64,000 nucleotides of DNA from Megalobrama amblycephala (GCF_018812025.1 NC_063061.1:39912674-39976673); one strand, 5' to 3'. Shown: positions 21,894-33,522, counted from the stretch's first letter. Numbers and translations: made by a program. The notes: generated by a model from the letters alone, not told the origin.

Positions 21894-22595
21894 TTTTTTT
21901 TTTTTACACTAATGCATGGCTTCGCTTCAGAAGGCCTTTATTAACCCTTCAGGGCTGCGTGGAATATGATGGATGTAGATGAAGACTCTTTGTTCAACTC
22001 ATACTCGTTTTGTAACGCATACTGCCATTAGCTCATGCGTCAGGATATTTATTAATATTTCTCAGATTGTCTTCGTTAGAAAGAAGAAAGTCATATACAT
22101 AGGATGGCTTGAGGGTGAGTCAAGCTTGGGCTAATTTTCATTTGAAAGTGAATTAATCCTTTCCTGGTAAAAGATCGTAACAAGCGTGAGAGATGGAAAA
22201 TGAATGAACTTACTCTACGTTTAAAAACGTGAATTAGCCGTATGTGGTGTTCAGTAAGCCCAGCTGAACCAACGCGATCTCACGACCAATTCGTACTTAT
22301 TTTACGAGGTGGCTAATTCGTATGAGTTCATACGACTTCACTCAAACGAATTCGTACGATTTGTCTAAACTCCGGTTAGGTTTAGGGGCGGGGGTTTGGG
22401 GTATGAATTCATACGAATTTGTCAACTCGTAAAATACGGTCTGTGACCACCCCGCTCCCATGTTAAAGGGATAGTTCACCCAAAATGAAGATTCTCTCAT
22501 CTGCTCACCATCAGGTTGTTCCAAACCTGTACAAATTTCTTTTGTCTGTTGAAATAAAATAAAGTTTATTTTAAAATTAAAAACAGATTCAATAT
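21894..22595. other. No gene; TTAA-type MITE left end at 22.46 kb
   Basis: The segment 22290-22440 repeats an ACGAATTCGTACGA-like wording in both orientations, a known sort of fish foldback. From 22464, TTAAAGGGATAGTTCACCCA opens a TTAA-type MITE that is interrupted by the hAT at 22604. Confidence 0.45.
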
Positions 22596-22603
22596 GTGGC
22601 TCA

Positions 22604-23290
22604 TAGTGATGCGCGGGTCGTCTAATAACCCGCGGACCCCGCCGGTAACCCGCAGGTCTGGTTGGGGCGGATAAAGAAATTGTCACTTTATAGGCCATTC
22701 GCGGGGCGGGTTGGGGCGCGTCATTAAAAACAACATTTAAAAAAAATCCATGTATGTTGCATGCAATTCCCTATAGCCTATATTAAATATTTGGGAATAT
22801 CTATTTTTATACTTTATTAGGTTCTTTGATAAGATTACAATACTAAGGCCATAGCAATAACTTGCGTGATGTCACCTTTGGCGTCATATGACACGTCACG
22901 AAAGCGGCGCGCCAAGCAGCTCCAGTCGTCATGACAACAAAAACGGAGAAATAAATGTGAAGATGGAAGACTAAATGCGGGAGAAATTGAGGTCGGGAAT
23001 TTACATATTTAAAAGAAAAAAATCAGGCTGCTAAATCTAATGTTTGGGACTGGTTCTCAGAAATAGTTGCAGCAGGAGAGAATCGAGACAGTATTGGCTA
23101 AGTAAAGTGCAACTCGTGTGAAAAATATACAAACACGAGAGCCACAAAACGGACACGTCTAGGGTCGCGGGTGCGGGGCGGGGGGTTGTAAAAATAGATA
23201 CAGTGATGCAGAACGGGCTGGGGCGGGGAAAATTAATTTCATAAATGCGGACCGTGGGTAGGAAAAAAAAGGCCGACCCGCGCATCACTA
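22604..23290. mobile_element. hAT deletion derivative with perfect TSD and BED-finger relic
   Basis: Terminal inverted repeats TAGTGATGCGCGGGTCG and CGACCCGCGCATCACTA are flanked by GTGGCTCA on both sides (22596-22603 and 23291-23298). The interior at about 23030-23165 (plus strand) reads SNVWDWFSEIVAAGENRDSI, a stop, then VKCNSCEKYTNTRATKRT. That is the spacing of a BED zinc finger, the N-terminal domain of many hAT transposases. The catalytic part is deleted and the finger has an in-frame stop, so it is non-autonomous. Confidence 0.85.
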
Positions 23291-23298
23291 GTGGCTCA

Positions 23299-23871
23299 TG
23301 AGCAGGAGCGGACTGGGACAAAAATTCAGCCCTGGCACTGTAGCCACACATCCCACATTACCACACGCACGGACACGCGAATTTCCAGGTGAAAAAAAAT
23401 ACACATCCATAATGTAGGCTACTTAAAGTGTTCGTGTTCTATTTTCACACACTAATTTTGTACTTAATGTACAATTTTATTACAATAATTTTATCTTGAG
23501 CCCCTGCCCCTTTGATCGCGAAAGTGAAAGTGTCCTTTGCAGTCGCATTGGGGTGCTCCCGCGGTATTGGGGTGCTCCCTCTAGCGGTTAATAAACAGAA
23601 CTGCTCGTGTCTTTTGCAGAAGAACATTGAAGCCGAAGCTACTTTTCTCTGTGTATATCTATGGCGAGTCACGCAGTTACTGTGATACTCTGCGGTGGGT
23701 CCTACCAGTCTGGTCTGAAATAGTCAGAATATAAACACCTATTATAAGTGTACCATAATGATTCAGGATAACACAAAAACACGGTTTGGAAAATGGATTC
23801 ATGTTGTATATTCTCATTATATAATTTTTGTAAATCTTTAACACAAAAAAGTTGCAGACTGTAGCTTTAAG
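23299..23871. repeat. Right part of a MITE ending GCAGACTGTAGCTTTAA
   Basis: The terminus AAAAAGTTGCAGACTGTAGC next to TTTAA matches, inverted, the left end AAGCTGCAGTCCGTAACTTT at about 46587. Both belong to one TTAA-type MITE family. The stretch has a GC-richer promoter-like part at 23505-23700 but no supported gene. Confidence 0.45.
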
Positions 23872-23897
23872 ATAAAATAGATAATCGAATTTATTAA

Positions 23898-24879
23898 AGG
23901 TGCCCTAGATTCAAAAATTGAATTTACGTCGGCATAGTTGAATAACAAGAGTTCAGTACATGGAAATGACATACAGTGAGTCTCAAACTCCATTGTTTCC
24001 TCCTTCTTATATAAATCTCATTTGTTTAAATGACCTCTGAAGAACAGGCGAATCTCAACATAACACCGACTGTTACGTAACAGTCGGGATCATTAATATG
24101 TACGCCCCCAATATTTGCATATGTCAGCCCATGTTCCCAACATTATGAAAGGCATTAGACAAGGGCAGCCAGTATTAACGTCTGGATCTGTGCACAGCTG
24201 AATCATCAGACAAGGTAAGCAAGCAAGGACAACAGCGAAAAATGGCAGATGGAGCAATAATAACTGACATGATCCATGATATCATGATATTTTTAGTGAT
24301 ATTTGTAAATTGTCTTTCTAAATGTTTCGTTAGCATGTTGCTAATGTACTGTTAAATGTGGTTAAAGTTACCATCGTTTATTACTGTATTCACGGAGACA
24401 AGACTGTCGTTATTTTCATTATTAAACACTTGCAGTCTGTATAATTCATAAACACAACTTCATTCTTTATAAATCTCTCCAACAGTGTGTAATGTTAGCT
24501 TTAGCCACGGAGCACTATCAAACTCATTCAGAATCAAATGTAAACATCCAAATAAATACTATACTCGCATAATCCAACGCATGCATGCAGTATGCATGAC
24601 GAACACTTTGTAAAGATCCATTTTGAGGGTTATATTAGCTGTGTGAACTTTGTTTATGCACTGTTTAAGGCAAGCGCGAGCTCCGTGGGCGGAGAGCATG
24701 AGAATTAAAGGGCTAGCAGCCCTGAACCGGTGCATTTCTAATTATGCCCCAAAATAGGCAGTTGAAAAAATTAAATAAAAACAAATCTATGGGGTATTTT
24801 GAGCTGAAACTTCACAGACACATTCAGGGGACACCTTAGACTTATATTACATCTTGTAAAAAAACATTCGATGGCACCT
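23898..24879. mobile_element. TTAA-flanked non-autonomous element, copy 2
   Basis: Starts AGGTGCCCTAGA after TTAA (23894-23897) and ends GGCACCT before TTAA (24880-24883). It matches copy 1 (1367-2685) along most of its length but lacks the nested 366-bp insertion, showing a single TTAA at 24422-24425 instead. Non-coding. Confidence 0.85.
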
Positions 24880-24883
24880 TTAA

Positions 24884-26653
24884 GAAATAAAGATAATGTA
24901 TGGAATGTTTTCACCAATTACATATTTAACTCTTTGGGTGACATTAATTTTCTATTAAAATGTAATTTTTCAGTTGAAAAATCCCAGTTAAACTGGCAAA
25001 CTTTCATAAGCAGGCACTGCCGGCTTTGGCAATTATTCTATAAACATAACTTTTCACCACATCGATACTTTATGGAATAACAAAGAAATCTTGTACAAAA
25101 AAACTTACTGTTAGTTGCTAAATGAACAAGGTTTACTTTTAACATATTCTGAATTTCTCAATAAAAGTATGATCCCTGTGAGGCCAAAAGAATATGTTAT
25201 TATCTTTGATGCAGTCCCTGTTGTATCACTATTACGAAACCCTGGATTCTATCCTATAAACGATCGTCAAACCAGTTTTGTAGTGATACAATATTTATGA
25301 TGACCGATTTCAAAACACTGCTTCAGGAAGCATCGGAGCATTGTGAATCTGTGTGTCGAATCTGCAGTTCGGAGCTCCAAAGTCACATGATTCCAGCAGT
25401 TTGGCGGTTTGACCCGCGATCCGATTCATGATTCGATACACTGATACATTTATGTGAAACGACATGAGGGTAAGTAATAAATGACAGAATTTTCATTTTT
25501 GGGTGAACTAACCCTTTAAAGAGCAACTTGTTTTTTGCAAGCCATTTTTTAGTTTCTGTTATTAAAAGAGGTGGGAATGTCTGTGTGTGTTCACCCAGAA
25601 CACCCTATCAACCACATACCAGCAACAGTTTAGCAGTCACCCAGAACATCTATATTCCGGCCTAAGTGACAAAACTATTTACGTTTTTTAAACAAGACTT
25701 TAAGTTGGCTTTATGACAAGCCAGCATAAATTTGTCTTTCAAACTTTTCAGTCTTATTGTTTTTCTTGATTGCTAATGCACAATTCATGAAACAACAATG
25801 TACAAACCTCAAATGTCCATGTCAAAATAAATAAAATGTTCTAGTCATAAACCTATCCTCTTCTGACAAAATCAAACTTTGGCATCAGATAACACAAACC
25901 GTAAAACATACACAGACTACTGCACTGCCCAGTGAACACTAGTGAGATCAATTAATTTAACACTGGGATTCAGGGATTATTTTGCAGCTCAATGTCTACT
26001 ACACTATGCAAAAATAAATTTACAGATGCAGATACAGTAAAATACAGAACTGAACTTTTGGAGGAAATCTTTTATTTTATTTTACTATTGTAAATTGATC
26101 TTGCAGTAGATGAAAAGCACGAGAAAAATAAGAATGAAGTTGGTATGCACCACAATACAGTATACTGTCAAATGCAGTAAAAGTAAATTCAGCATTTAAA
26201 TTCAGCATCCTCTGCACATTTGGCTATAAATTTCATTACAGTATATACAGTAGCAGTGTATTTGTCTTCTGACACAAGACTATTTCCCTAGGCAGTCGTT
26301 TCTCAGTTCTGCAAAAATACAGCACAGTACATAACACATACAGAGAAAGGTGACAATCACAAGTTTGAGGGTGTACAACAGTTAATGTACAATAGTGAAC
26401 TTTCCCTCATCTAAAGTACTGCTTCTGTGTAAGTGTAAAACCCCTGTAAATTATTAATTTCAGCTCTCTCTCAGATTTTGTCTGGTGTGTCATCAGTTGT
26501 TAAACGTTTTGATAAATGTGTCTTTGTTTTGAGAACTGAATGAATGGTTTGGAAAACCATTTTGGGCCAAGTGAATCTCTTATAATGTGTTATTAATCGA
26601 GAAAAGCTAATACGTTGATTCTTGCTAACTCTGCTATTGTTTTCTGTGATCAG
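24884..26653. other. No gene; MITE right end at 25.5 kb
   Basis: About 25295-25450 is the CTTCAGGAAGCATCGGAGCA type of fish repeat. The end ATTTTCATTTTTGGGTGAAC, then CCC and TTTAA at 25519, is the right terminus of the TTAAAGGG/TAGTTCACCC MITE family. 25520-26640 is AT-rich with no recognisable gene. Confidence 0.4.
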
Positions 26654-26824
26654 GATCTCCTTATTGATTTCATGTTATTGTTTCGTCGGATGAAGACCTT
26701 CATCCATGATGAAAGTGGAGCAGGCGGTGAATCAGCTCGCCAAAAAATTACGAAAATAATCTCAGATATATTCGGATGGGATTACATTTCTCACAGGACT
26801 TCTGAGTTAGCCGAGAAGCAGTAA
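26654..26824 (+). CDS. Candidate terminal coding exon, unrecognised
   Basis: After the acceptor ttttctgtgatcag the frame opens with DLLIDFMLLFRRMKTFIHDE and continues SGAGGESARQKITKII, SDIFGWDYISHRTSELAEKQ, stop at 26822-26824. It is 56 codons, phase 0. The sequence is mixed hydrophobic and charged and looks like protein, but no family is recognised. Just downstream a hAT-type phrase (GAACCGGTTCATAAG) begins, and I see no poly(A) signal close by. It could be a relic of a duplicated gene. Confidence 0.35.
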   Translation, partial: DLLIDFMLLFRRMKTFIHDESGAGGESARQKITKIISDIFGWDYISHRTSELAEKQ

Positions 26825-27945
26825 TTTTCCGATTCACGAACAAATGGAAAACAATTCATAAGTGAACTTGTTTTTGACTCCCAAAGAACCGGTTCATAAG
26901 AGTCATTTGTTAATGAAGCTGACTACACTGGGCGCGCTGCGTGCGCGTGCAACCGTCAAACATTTTATTGAAAGAAGTGTTTTCTTGCCATTATTTTGTG
27001 TTACGCTGTCTTTTTTATGTCCTTACATTGAAGCGCCGCTGCAGTACTTGAAACACTACATTTATATTTTATTCTGTGATAAGTTTGGGGTGGCAAAGCT
27101 TTTTCTTAGGGTGGAAGTTGCCACACCATTCCACCCCGGTATCTGCCCCTAATATTCCTATAACATTTTACACAGAGTTTACCCTGTTAAGGAGTTGCTT
27201 GAACATTTCCATTTGAATATTGAAAACGTATGTGAATTTTGTGGCAATGCCAGAGAATCTGTGACTCTTTTTTTTTTCTTTTTTTTTCTAATTTCATTTC
27301 TAGGCTGTTTGGAACAGGTAACACAAATTGATTTGTATGATGTAGTATTTTTTATTTATTTATTTATTTATTTTTGTGCATGTCAATGTTGACTCCAAAT
27401 GTGCTTCCTTATACAACTTTTTGTTTTACTTTAAATATCATATTCATGTGAAAAAATGGACTAAAGCTAAGCTAACTTTGAACATTTTATAAAACAGATT
27501 AAACAATATGGAGCTACATTAGACAAAATTAAGAACAAAAACGCAAGAAAGACCTTTAAAGCTTTTTGTTACTTTAAATTGTTGTAATTTTAGCCATGGC
27601 ATGATCTACTATTCTTATGTTTATTTGTTTTCTGTATGTACAAATCTTTGTATAATTTTTGCATTAAAAAAATACATTAAAACACATTCAAATATGTAAA
27701 ACATCCTTTATTGAATTGATTCACAAATTCATGTTTTTGTAGTTTACACAGAAATGATAATGGTATCCTTTTCAAAAACCTGTTTTCAAAAGTTTTAGCG
27801 TTGAAAATGCTGTTGCCAAGTAAACGAACAGTCAAAACGTTTTAAAAAAGTGTTGAAAACAGTGTCGTGAAATGGTCCCTCAGTCTGGTTAAGTCTATAA
27901 AAGCTTGCAGAATCCAGGAGATGGATGAAGATGTGATGATTATAA
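26825..27945. other. No gene seen
   Basis: Contains T-rich runs (27268-27290), a (TTTA)n run at 27350-27375 and transposon-like debris around 26860-26990. No supported coding sequence. Confidence 0.4.
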
Positions 27946-27957
27946 TTATAATGATGA

Positions 27958-27988
<31 letters not shown>

Positions 27989-28103
27989 AGTGATGATGAT
28001 GAAGATGATGATGTTCTGGATGATGAAGGGTTTTGATGAGAGAATCTCTCCTCAGTTTTGACATCAGAATCAATCTTTACAGGATCATCTGGATCATCTG
28101 AGA
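27946..28103 (-). CDS. Terminal exon, two-exon gene copy A (poly-Ser tail)
   Basis: The acceptor is tttctag (minus strand), and the exon continues the phase-1 codon left by the exon ending at 28328. It reads (F)SDDPDDPVKIDSDVKTEER, FSHQNPSSSRTS, then a run of Ser with a PPPP island, and stops at 27946-27948. The acidic/charged part is identical over about 26 residues to the copy at 45619-45740. The Ser/Pro tail comes from a (ATG)n triplet microsatellite (27951-28013 on the plus strand) read through in frame. Function unknown. No membrane segment. Confidence 0.5.
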
Positions 28104-28327
28104 CTAGAAATCACAAATATATATCAGATTATCTCATTGTTTTGAATTTGTTTTTATGTTCTCAATCTATAACACTTTCTGTCAGTTAAACACAATCACA
28201 CATCTGTGAACTTTCAATGGGCTATAGATTCAATATTCAGAAAGTTATTAATCTGTCTGAATGTGTCATAAAGAGTAAAAATAATAATTACTACATCTAG
28301 CAAGTTCATTAATGATCAAACACTCAC

Positions 28328-28502
28328 AGGTTGGCATTATTCCCTCCATACTGCTACATCTCTCAAGTCTCTCTCCTCTTTTCTCTTGTGATTCACTGGT
28401 TTGTGTCTCCATTTCTCTCTCTGTCTTCTTGTTTTCTGCTGCTCTGTGATTTCTGAGGCTCCAGCAGTTTTCTGGATGTGTGATTTTCTTTCTCTTCTCC
28501 AT
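28328..28502 (-). CDS. Penultimate exon, two-exon gene copy A
   Basis: Open for 58 codons plus one base from ATG at 28502. It starts MEKRKKITHPENCWSLRNHR, ends SSMEGIMPT, then donor T|gtgagtg. Strongly basic first half, hydrophilic throughout. The copy at 46334-46508 has exactly the same length and about 47 of 58 identical residues. A 224-bp intron (28104-28327) with gt...ag ends joins it to the terminal exon. An upstream acceptor-like gaacag at 28509-28514 means it may be an internal exon and not the first. Family not recognised. Confidence 0.5.
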
Positions 28503-30279
28503 CTGAATCTGTTCAATCACACACAGAGTTTAGTTAAAGTCAGATTAATGTAGGATCAGAACATGAAGATGTCCAGCTGAACTCCTCATGTTCTTGTTCA
28601 TCCTTCTGTAGATACGAGAAAAAGAAACAACGATGGAGGAATCAAAGAAAGCTGATTCTGTAGTGTGCAAGAGGTTCTGGGTTCTAATCCAACCATGTAT
28701 TTTTTTCTTTTTCTCATTAAAACCAAAGATGTTCATCAGTGATTGTATATCAAGAGCAGGGACACTTTCATGTGTATTTTGTTTTGTGATTCCCCCACAA
28801 ACACACCTTCCCTTCCCCCTGACTCAAGTCACTGTAAGTTCTCCAGGGAGGCATATTCTGTGTATAATGTAACTTGTGTATCTATTGTTTTTCCTTTCGT
28901 GTTTGGTATCATTTCAAATGTCTCAGTGTGATTGGTAAAATGGTCTCAATTTCACAGCAGTCACTGGTGTTATGAAGAAGATTGAAAACTAAGGAGAATT
29001 CTGTCCTCTTTTTCTGTCCTCTTTCTGCCCTCTCTTCCCCAAAACAGGTGTTGGTGTAATAAATATTTACAACCGTTTTGTTCTGGTCTGTATATAAGGT
29101 ACATTGCAAAGCAGTCAGGGGGGATGGACAGGTGCCTTCAAACACTATCCACCACTGTGTGCATGTGCATTTCAACATTTATTATTTCTGAATTGGCTTC
29201 TAATTGTCCAACTATGTAATTGTCATGATACATTTTTATTTGCCAAATAAAATGTTATATTTCATTTACTCTGGATTCTTCTGAAATCATTATGACCGGT
29301 AGATTATTGAAATCCATATTTCCGCAAATCTGCGTCAGGATAGATTCAAACTAAAGGCCCATGAAAGGAGCATGTTGCACATCTGGGGACCTTTTTGATT
29401 TTTGTCTATCGACTGGCTTAGCAAGTTGCAGTATCGTGACAAAGAAAACTGTGTTTTTGAATGAACAAGAAATGTGGTGGTTTGACTCAAATGCATTAGT
29501 AAACTCTGCACCTCTGACTAAGATCAGAACTGGCGAGTTTGTGATTGTTAAAGGCGCTCACCAACCGAAATTACTCTTCTAAAGCGATACCGGGACCGCA
29601 GTGAACTAAATAATTGAAAATATAAAGTAATCAGAATAATCAAAAATCTAAATGAAGGCATAACTAATGATTAATTTCTACTTGGAAACACAACCTAAGA
29701 ATAAGAATCATTTGAAATTGGAGTCAGATCAAGCGAGTGAAATTAAGTGAACTTCACAGAGACACTGAAAAGACATAAGACATACAAAAGTCCCACCCGC
29801 AAATTACGCCTATGGTTCAATATAAAACATGTTTCTAAATTCATGATGTAAAAGGTGTGAAAAAAAGTTTTAGAAGCTCTATTAAAGATCCATAAACTTT
29901 TTTTGTTCACATGAAAAAAGTTAACTACCAAAGCTGCCAAGCAGATTGTTGCTGTTATTATTATTATTTTTATTATATCATAATATTTTTTTTTTTTTTT
30001 TGTGTGTGTTGCCACTGGTCAGAAATTTAAAGTGTATTTTTACATTTAAGTTTTTACAGTACTGAAACTCCAATAATGAATGAATACATGTATAAAAACT
30101 CTTCACAAAATAAATATAAACTTATTTTAATTACCTTGTGATGAGCAGAAAAGAGGAAACATCGACCTAGCTCTTATATCCGTGCTGATGTTGTGCTGAT
30201 GAGCTTCAGTTTTAAGGGCTCTGATGAAAAGCTAAATACAGTCAAATCAAAACTAAGGAAGTTTGGTTGTGAGTGGTAT
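28503..30279. other. No gene; block duplicated at 42.2 kb
   Basis: The segment 29177-29375 (TTTATTATTTCTGAATTGGC, AAATCATTATGACCGG) matches 42238-42420, including an AATAAA-like CAAATAAAATG. It may be the 3' end of a transcript copied with the surrounding locus. The open frame at 29361-29582 is short and has no recognised motif. 29600-30279 has nothing supportable. Confidence 0.4.
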
Positions 30280-30501
30280 AAAGACCAAGCCCCACGGTTC
30301 GGGACGCATTTGCTTCACGGATCAAGTTTCACCGCAGTAGAGTGAAATGTTATCATTTGCACGTGTTTTGTCTTGCTAGTTTACACATTGAATAGATATA
30401 AAACCATTCCAGCGTTAGAAGAGGCAAAAGAGGATTTAATTCGGTATCGCACGCAGCGCTGTTACCAGTGCGCACAGACGCGCATACAAGGCTCGCGCGC
30501 G

Positions 30502-30541
<40 letters not shown>

Positions 30542-30665
30542 CGTTTCAGATCAGAACTCCTCAATGCACTTGGATGGACACACACATTCACGCATTATGT
30601 CAGTCAAAATACCCCCCTCGGCAAGTATTCTCGTAAACACATTCGGTTATGTCTTGAGTGAATGA
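30280..30665. repeat. Fragment related to the inner part of the 4.75-kb hAT
   Basis: Wording shared with 4880-5445 includes CGGTTATGTCTT and AGTGAA at the end (30640-30663 against 5412-5440). In both places the frame can read ASIL..N..GYVLSE. A (GA)n run lies at 30509-30536. Likely a relic of the same transposon family without visible termini. Confidence 0.45.
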
Positions 30666-30852
30666 GGTGAGAGATCAGATGTGTGTGTGCATGGGGTCTT
30701 ACTCTTAAAATGACAGTAACCTGCTGTTGTCTGTCATGTAAATCAAACAAAACACAGCTTTAACAAAGATCTATATTAAATTTATACAGTGAACAGTGTC
30801 ATTTTGCATTTAATTATTACATTTCTGTATACAAAAATTAATACTACAGTTA

Positions 30853-32746
30853 GGCCGTGTGTCCACCTAAGCGTTTTTTCCAGCTGCTAGCGTGCTTTTT
30901 CAATTGTTTTCAATGGGAACGCCGCGTTTTTTAAACGCCAGGAGCGTAACGAGGCGCTGAGCGTCTTTTTCACGCTCAAGCGCTGAGAGCTGGGCGTTTT
31001 TTACTGGTCGCCTCGAGTTGAAGGATGTTCAACTTTGAGTAAAACGCTGCGCTCATCACTGTCACTCTTTAGCCAGCCGTCCAATCAGAGTGGAGGAGGG
31101 GCGGGACAAATACAACTCCGACCAACTGTCACACTCTTGCTGTACAGCGACATCAATAAACAGAAACAAAATGGATGAGAAATTAATATTGCTGGTCTCC
31201 GAACATACATAGCAAGTAATTCCACATTGTGTGAACATTTTTAGTCTGAAACAAATTACCTGCAAAATTATGGAGTCAAATTAATGCCTTAATGTTTTGC
31301 ACAAAAATAAAGTTTTGCAAAACAAAAAAAAGAATTGAGCAATAAAAAAATGTTTTGCAAACAAAAATAAAGAATTGCAAAGGGAAAATAAAGTATTGAG
31401 CAGAAAAAAAAAGTTTTGCAAACAAAAATAATAAATTGCAAAATAAAATAAAGTAGTGCAAAAATAAAAATATAATCAATTATAAAAATCAATGACAGCT
31501 GTAATCCTATTTTATCTTTGCCACATATTTTTCATGCTCAAACCTACTAAATCTTTTACAACGCTCATTTTATTCTGCGTTTCAGTCAAGCGTGCGCTCA
31601 CGATACCGGTTTTCTTTTGCGCTGCACTTTTCAGTGCGGATCTCTTTATGGCGCTGGTTTGATGTGGGGGTGGAGTCAAGAAACGGGGGCACGCCCCTGC
31701 GAAATGCATTGGAGGAGAACGTAATCGGCGACAGGTGAAATAATTCTTTGACATGGTTAAAAAAAAATGAATGGTTTGTTTTTGTTGGTTTGTTTAACAT
31801 ATGTTGTCGCCGATTACGACCCCATCCAATGCATTCTTGTAGTAATATGACCCGTTGCGCTCTGTTTCACTGCCTGTATCCACTTTTGTGTCCTTAAACA
31901 TTTGTTTTTTGGGGTCGACAGCTTATAAAAACTTATTTCTGGGTTTTTTAGCTTGTTAGCTGTACACCTTGTCACACAGCAGCTTTTAGGCATTGTTCTG
32001 TTTTTTTGTAATATGTCAGAAAAGACAAGAAGGCAGCCTCACGCAATACAAAGTCAATGGAGATTATAATAAATGCGCTCTGTCTCTATGCTTGATCTAT
32101 TCTGTTGCGATCTGCGTCTCCTGCCGATGACGTGTTTCGCGGAGGCGTGCCCCCGTTTCTTGACTCCACCCCCACGTCAAACCAGTGCCATAAAGAGATC
32201 CGCACTGAAAAGTGCAGCGCAAAGGAAAACCGGTATCGTGAGTGCACGCTTGACTGAAACGCAGAATAAAATGAGCGTTGCAAAAGATTTAGTAGGTTTG
32301 AGCATGAAAAATATGTGGCAAAGATAAAATAGGATTACAGCTGTCATTGATTTTTGTAATTGATTATATTTTTATTTTTGCACTACGTTATTTTATTTTG
32401 CAATTTATTATTTTTGTTTGCAAAACTTTTTTTTTCTGCTCAATACTTTATTTTCCCTTTGCAATTCTTTATTTTTGTTTGCAAAACATTTTTTATTGCT
32501 CAATTTTTTTTTTTTTTGTTTTGCAAAACTTTATTTTTGTGCAAAACATTAAGGCATTAATTTGACTCCATACAAAATCAGTTATAAGTAACAGTGCCGC
32601 GGATATTCCGTATCATAGCAACAAAGCGTCTCAACGGAAAAAAACGCTGCGCTGCAGAAGCGCTTTCAAGCGCTCACAGACGGGCGTTTTAAGCAGAGCG
32701 CCTAGCGTTTTCAGCTGGCTAAAAACGCTCTGGTGGACACACGGCC
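30853..32746. mobile_element. Harbinger-like element, TIR GGCCGTGTGTCCACC, TSD TTA
   Basis: The inverted termini GGCCGTGTGTCCACC are perfect for 15 bp and continue with AGCGTTTTT. TTA occurs outside both ends (30850-30852 and 32747-32749), the TWA-type duplication of PIF/Harbinger transposons. Subterminal copies of AGCGTTTT/AACGC motifs are dense. No transposase is present. A second inverted-repeat element (31269-32572) is inserted in it. Confidence 0.8.
31269..32572. mobile_element. Foldback element nested in the Harbinger-like element
   Basis: Ends TATGGAGTCAAATTAATGCC, inverted at the right end, with CAAAAT directly repeated outside (31263-31268 and 32573-32578). The arms are about 440 bp long (31269-31708 and 32136-32572) and nearly identical. 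They contain repeated TTTTGCAAA/TTTATTTTTG blocks, which generate hydrophobic Phe/Ile-rich open frames on both strands that I treat as artefacts. The family is not named. Confidence 0.85.
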
Positions 32747-33518
32747 TTAGACCTTATAACCTTATAACTGTATGTTGTATTTATCTTGTAATTGGTGTAC
32801 AATGTTGTACACCAATTACAAGCTAGTAGTTTCTGCTGTGGTATTGGAGTAGTTAAAGTAGACTAAGTGATAATTGCAAAGTTACCCCCCCCCCCCCCCT
32901 TTTTTTTTTTTTAAGGGTATGCATCGACGTCACTTTCCCGCCGAAAACGCGCCCCCTCAGCTGGACTGAGTGGCAAAAGAACCTGCTGTGTGACTGGATT
33001 TAATAGAGGAAACTGCGAAAAACGCGAGTAAGACAAACGATTAGTCTAAAGGTTGGACTCGAAAGTGTTTCTTACAACTTGTCAAATAAACCTAATCCAT
33101 GGATACTGACATGCAGCCAGGAGTCGTGTTTCCTGACATTTATATGTGCCTGATTCGACGCCGGGGTAATACATAAAGCAAATCTGCCTGTGAATATTTT
33201 ATATAGGACTACAATATAGGTAGTAGGTCTAAAACCCAATTATGCAGAATATAAGATGGTAAATGTTGTTAACGCAATTTATAACAATACCTATATACGG
33301 TATGATTTTACCTCAATATCCAACATTTTGACACAAAATGATAACTGCAAATCCATGTTTCTAAACTAATATCTAAACTTATATGTTTGTTTTAAAATTT
33401 AGTTTTCACTTCAGAAACACTTGGAAGAACTCATAAGAATTCCTAAAGTATTTCATAGAGCCTTATAGGCCTTGGGTGGTTTATGGACATCAAAAACACT
33501 GAATCACAGTTTGATTGA

Positions 33519-33522
<4 letters not shown>

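Noticed and set aside
22342..22698. 118-codon minus-strand frame
   Set aside because: Spans the junction of two repeats (MITE and hAT end), so it is a chimeric accident.
27795..28073. Poly-His frame on the minus strand
   Set aside because: An alternative frame of the same triplet repeat; the spliced frame with poly-Ser agrees with the paralogous exon at 45.6 kb.
31276..31492. Hydrophobic Phe/Ile-rich open frames (also at 32347-32565)
   Set aside because: They come from reiterated TTTGCAAA/TTTATTTTTG blocks in inverted-repeat arms and appear in several frames at once.
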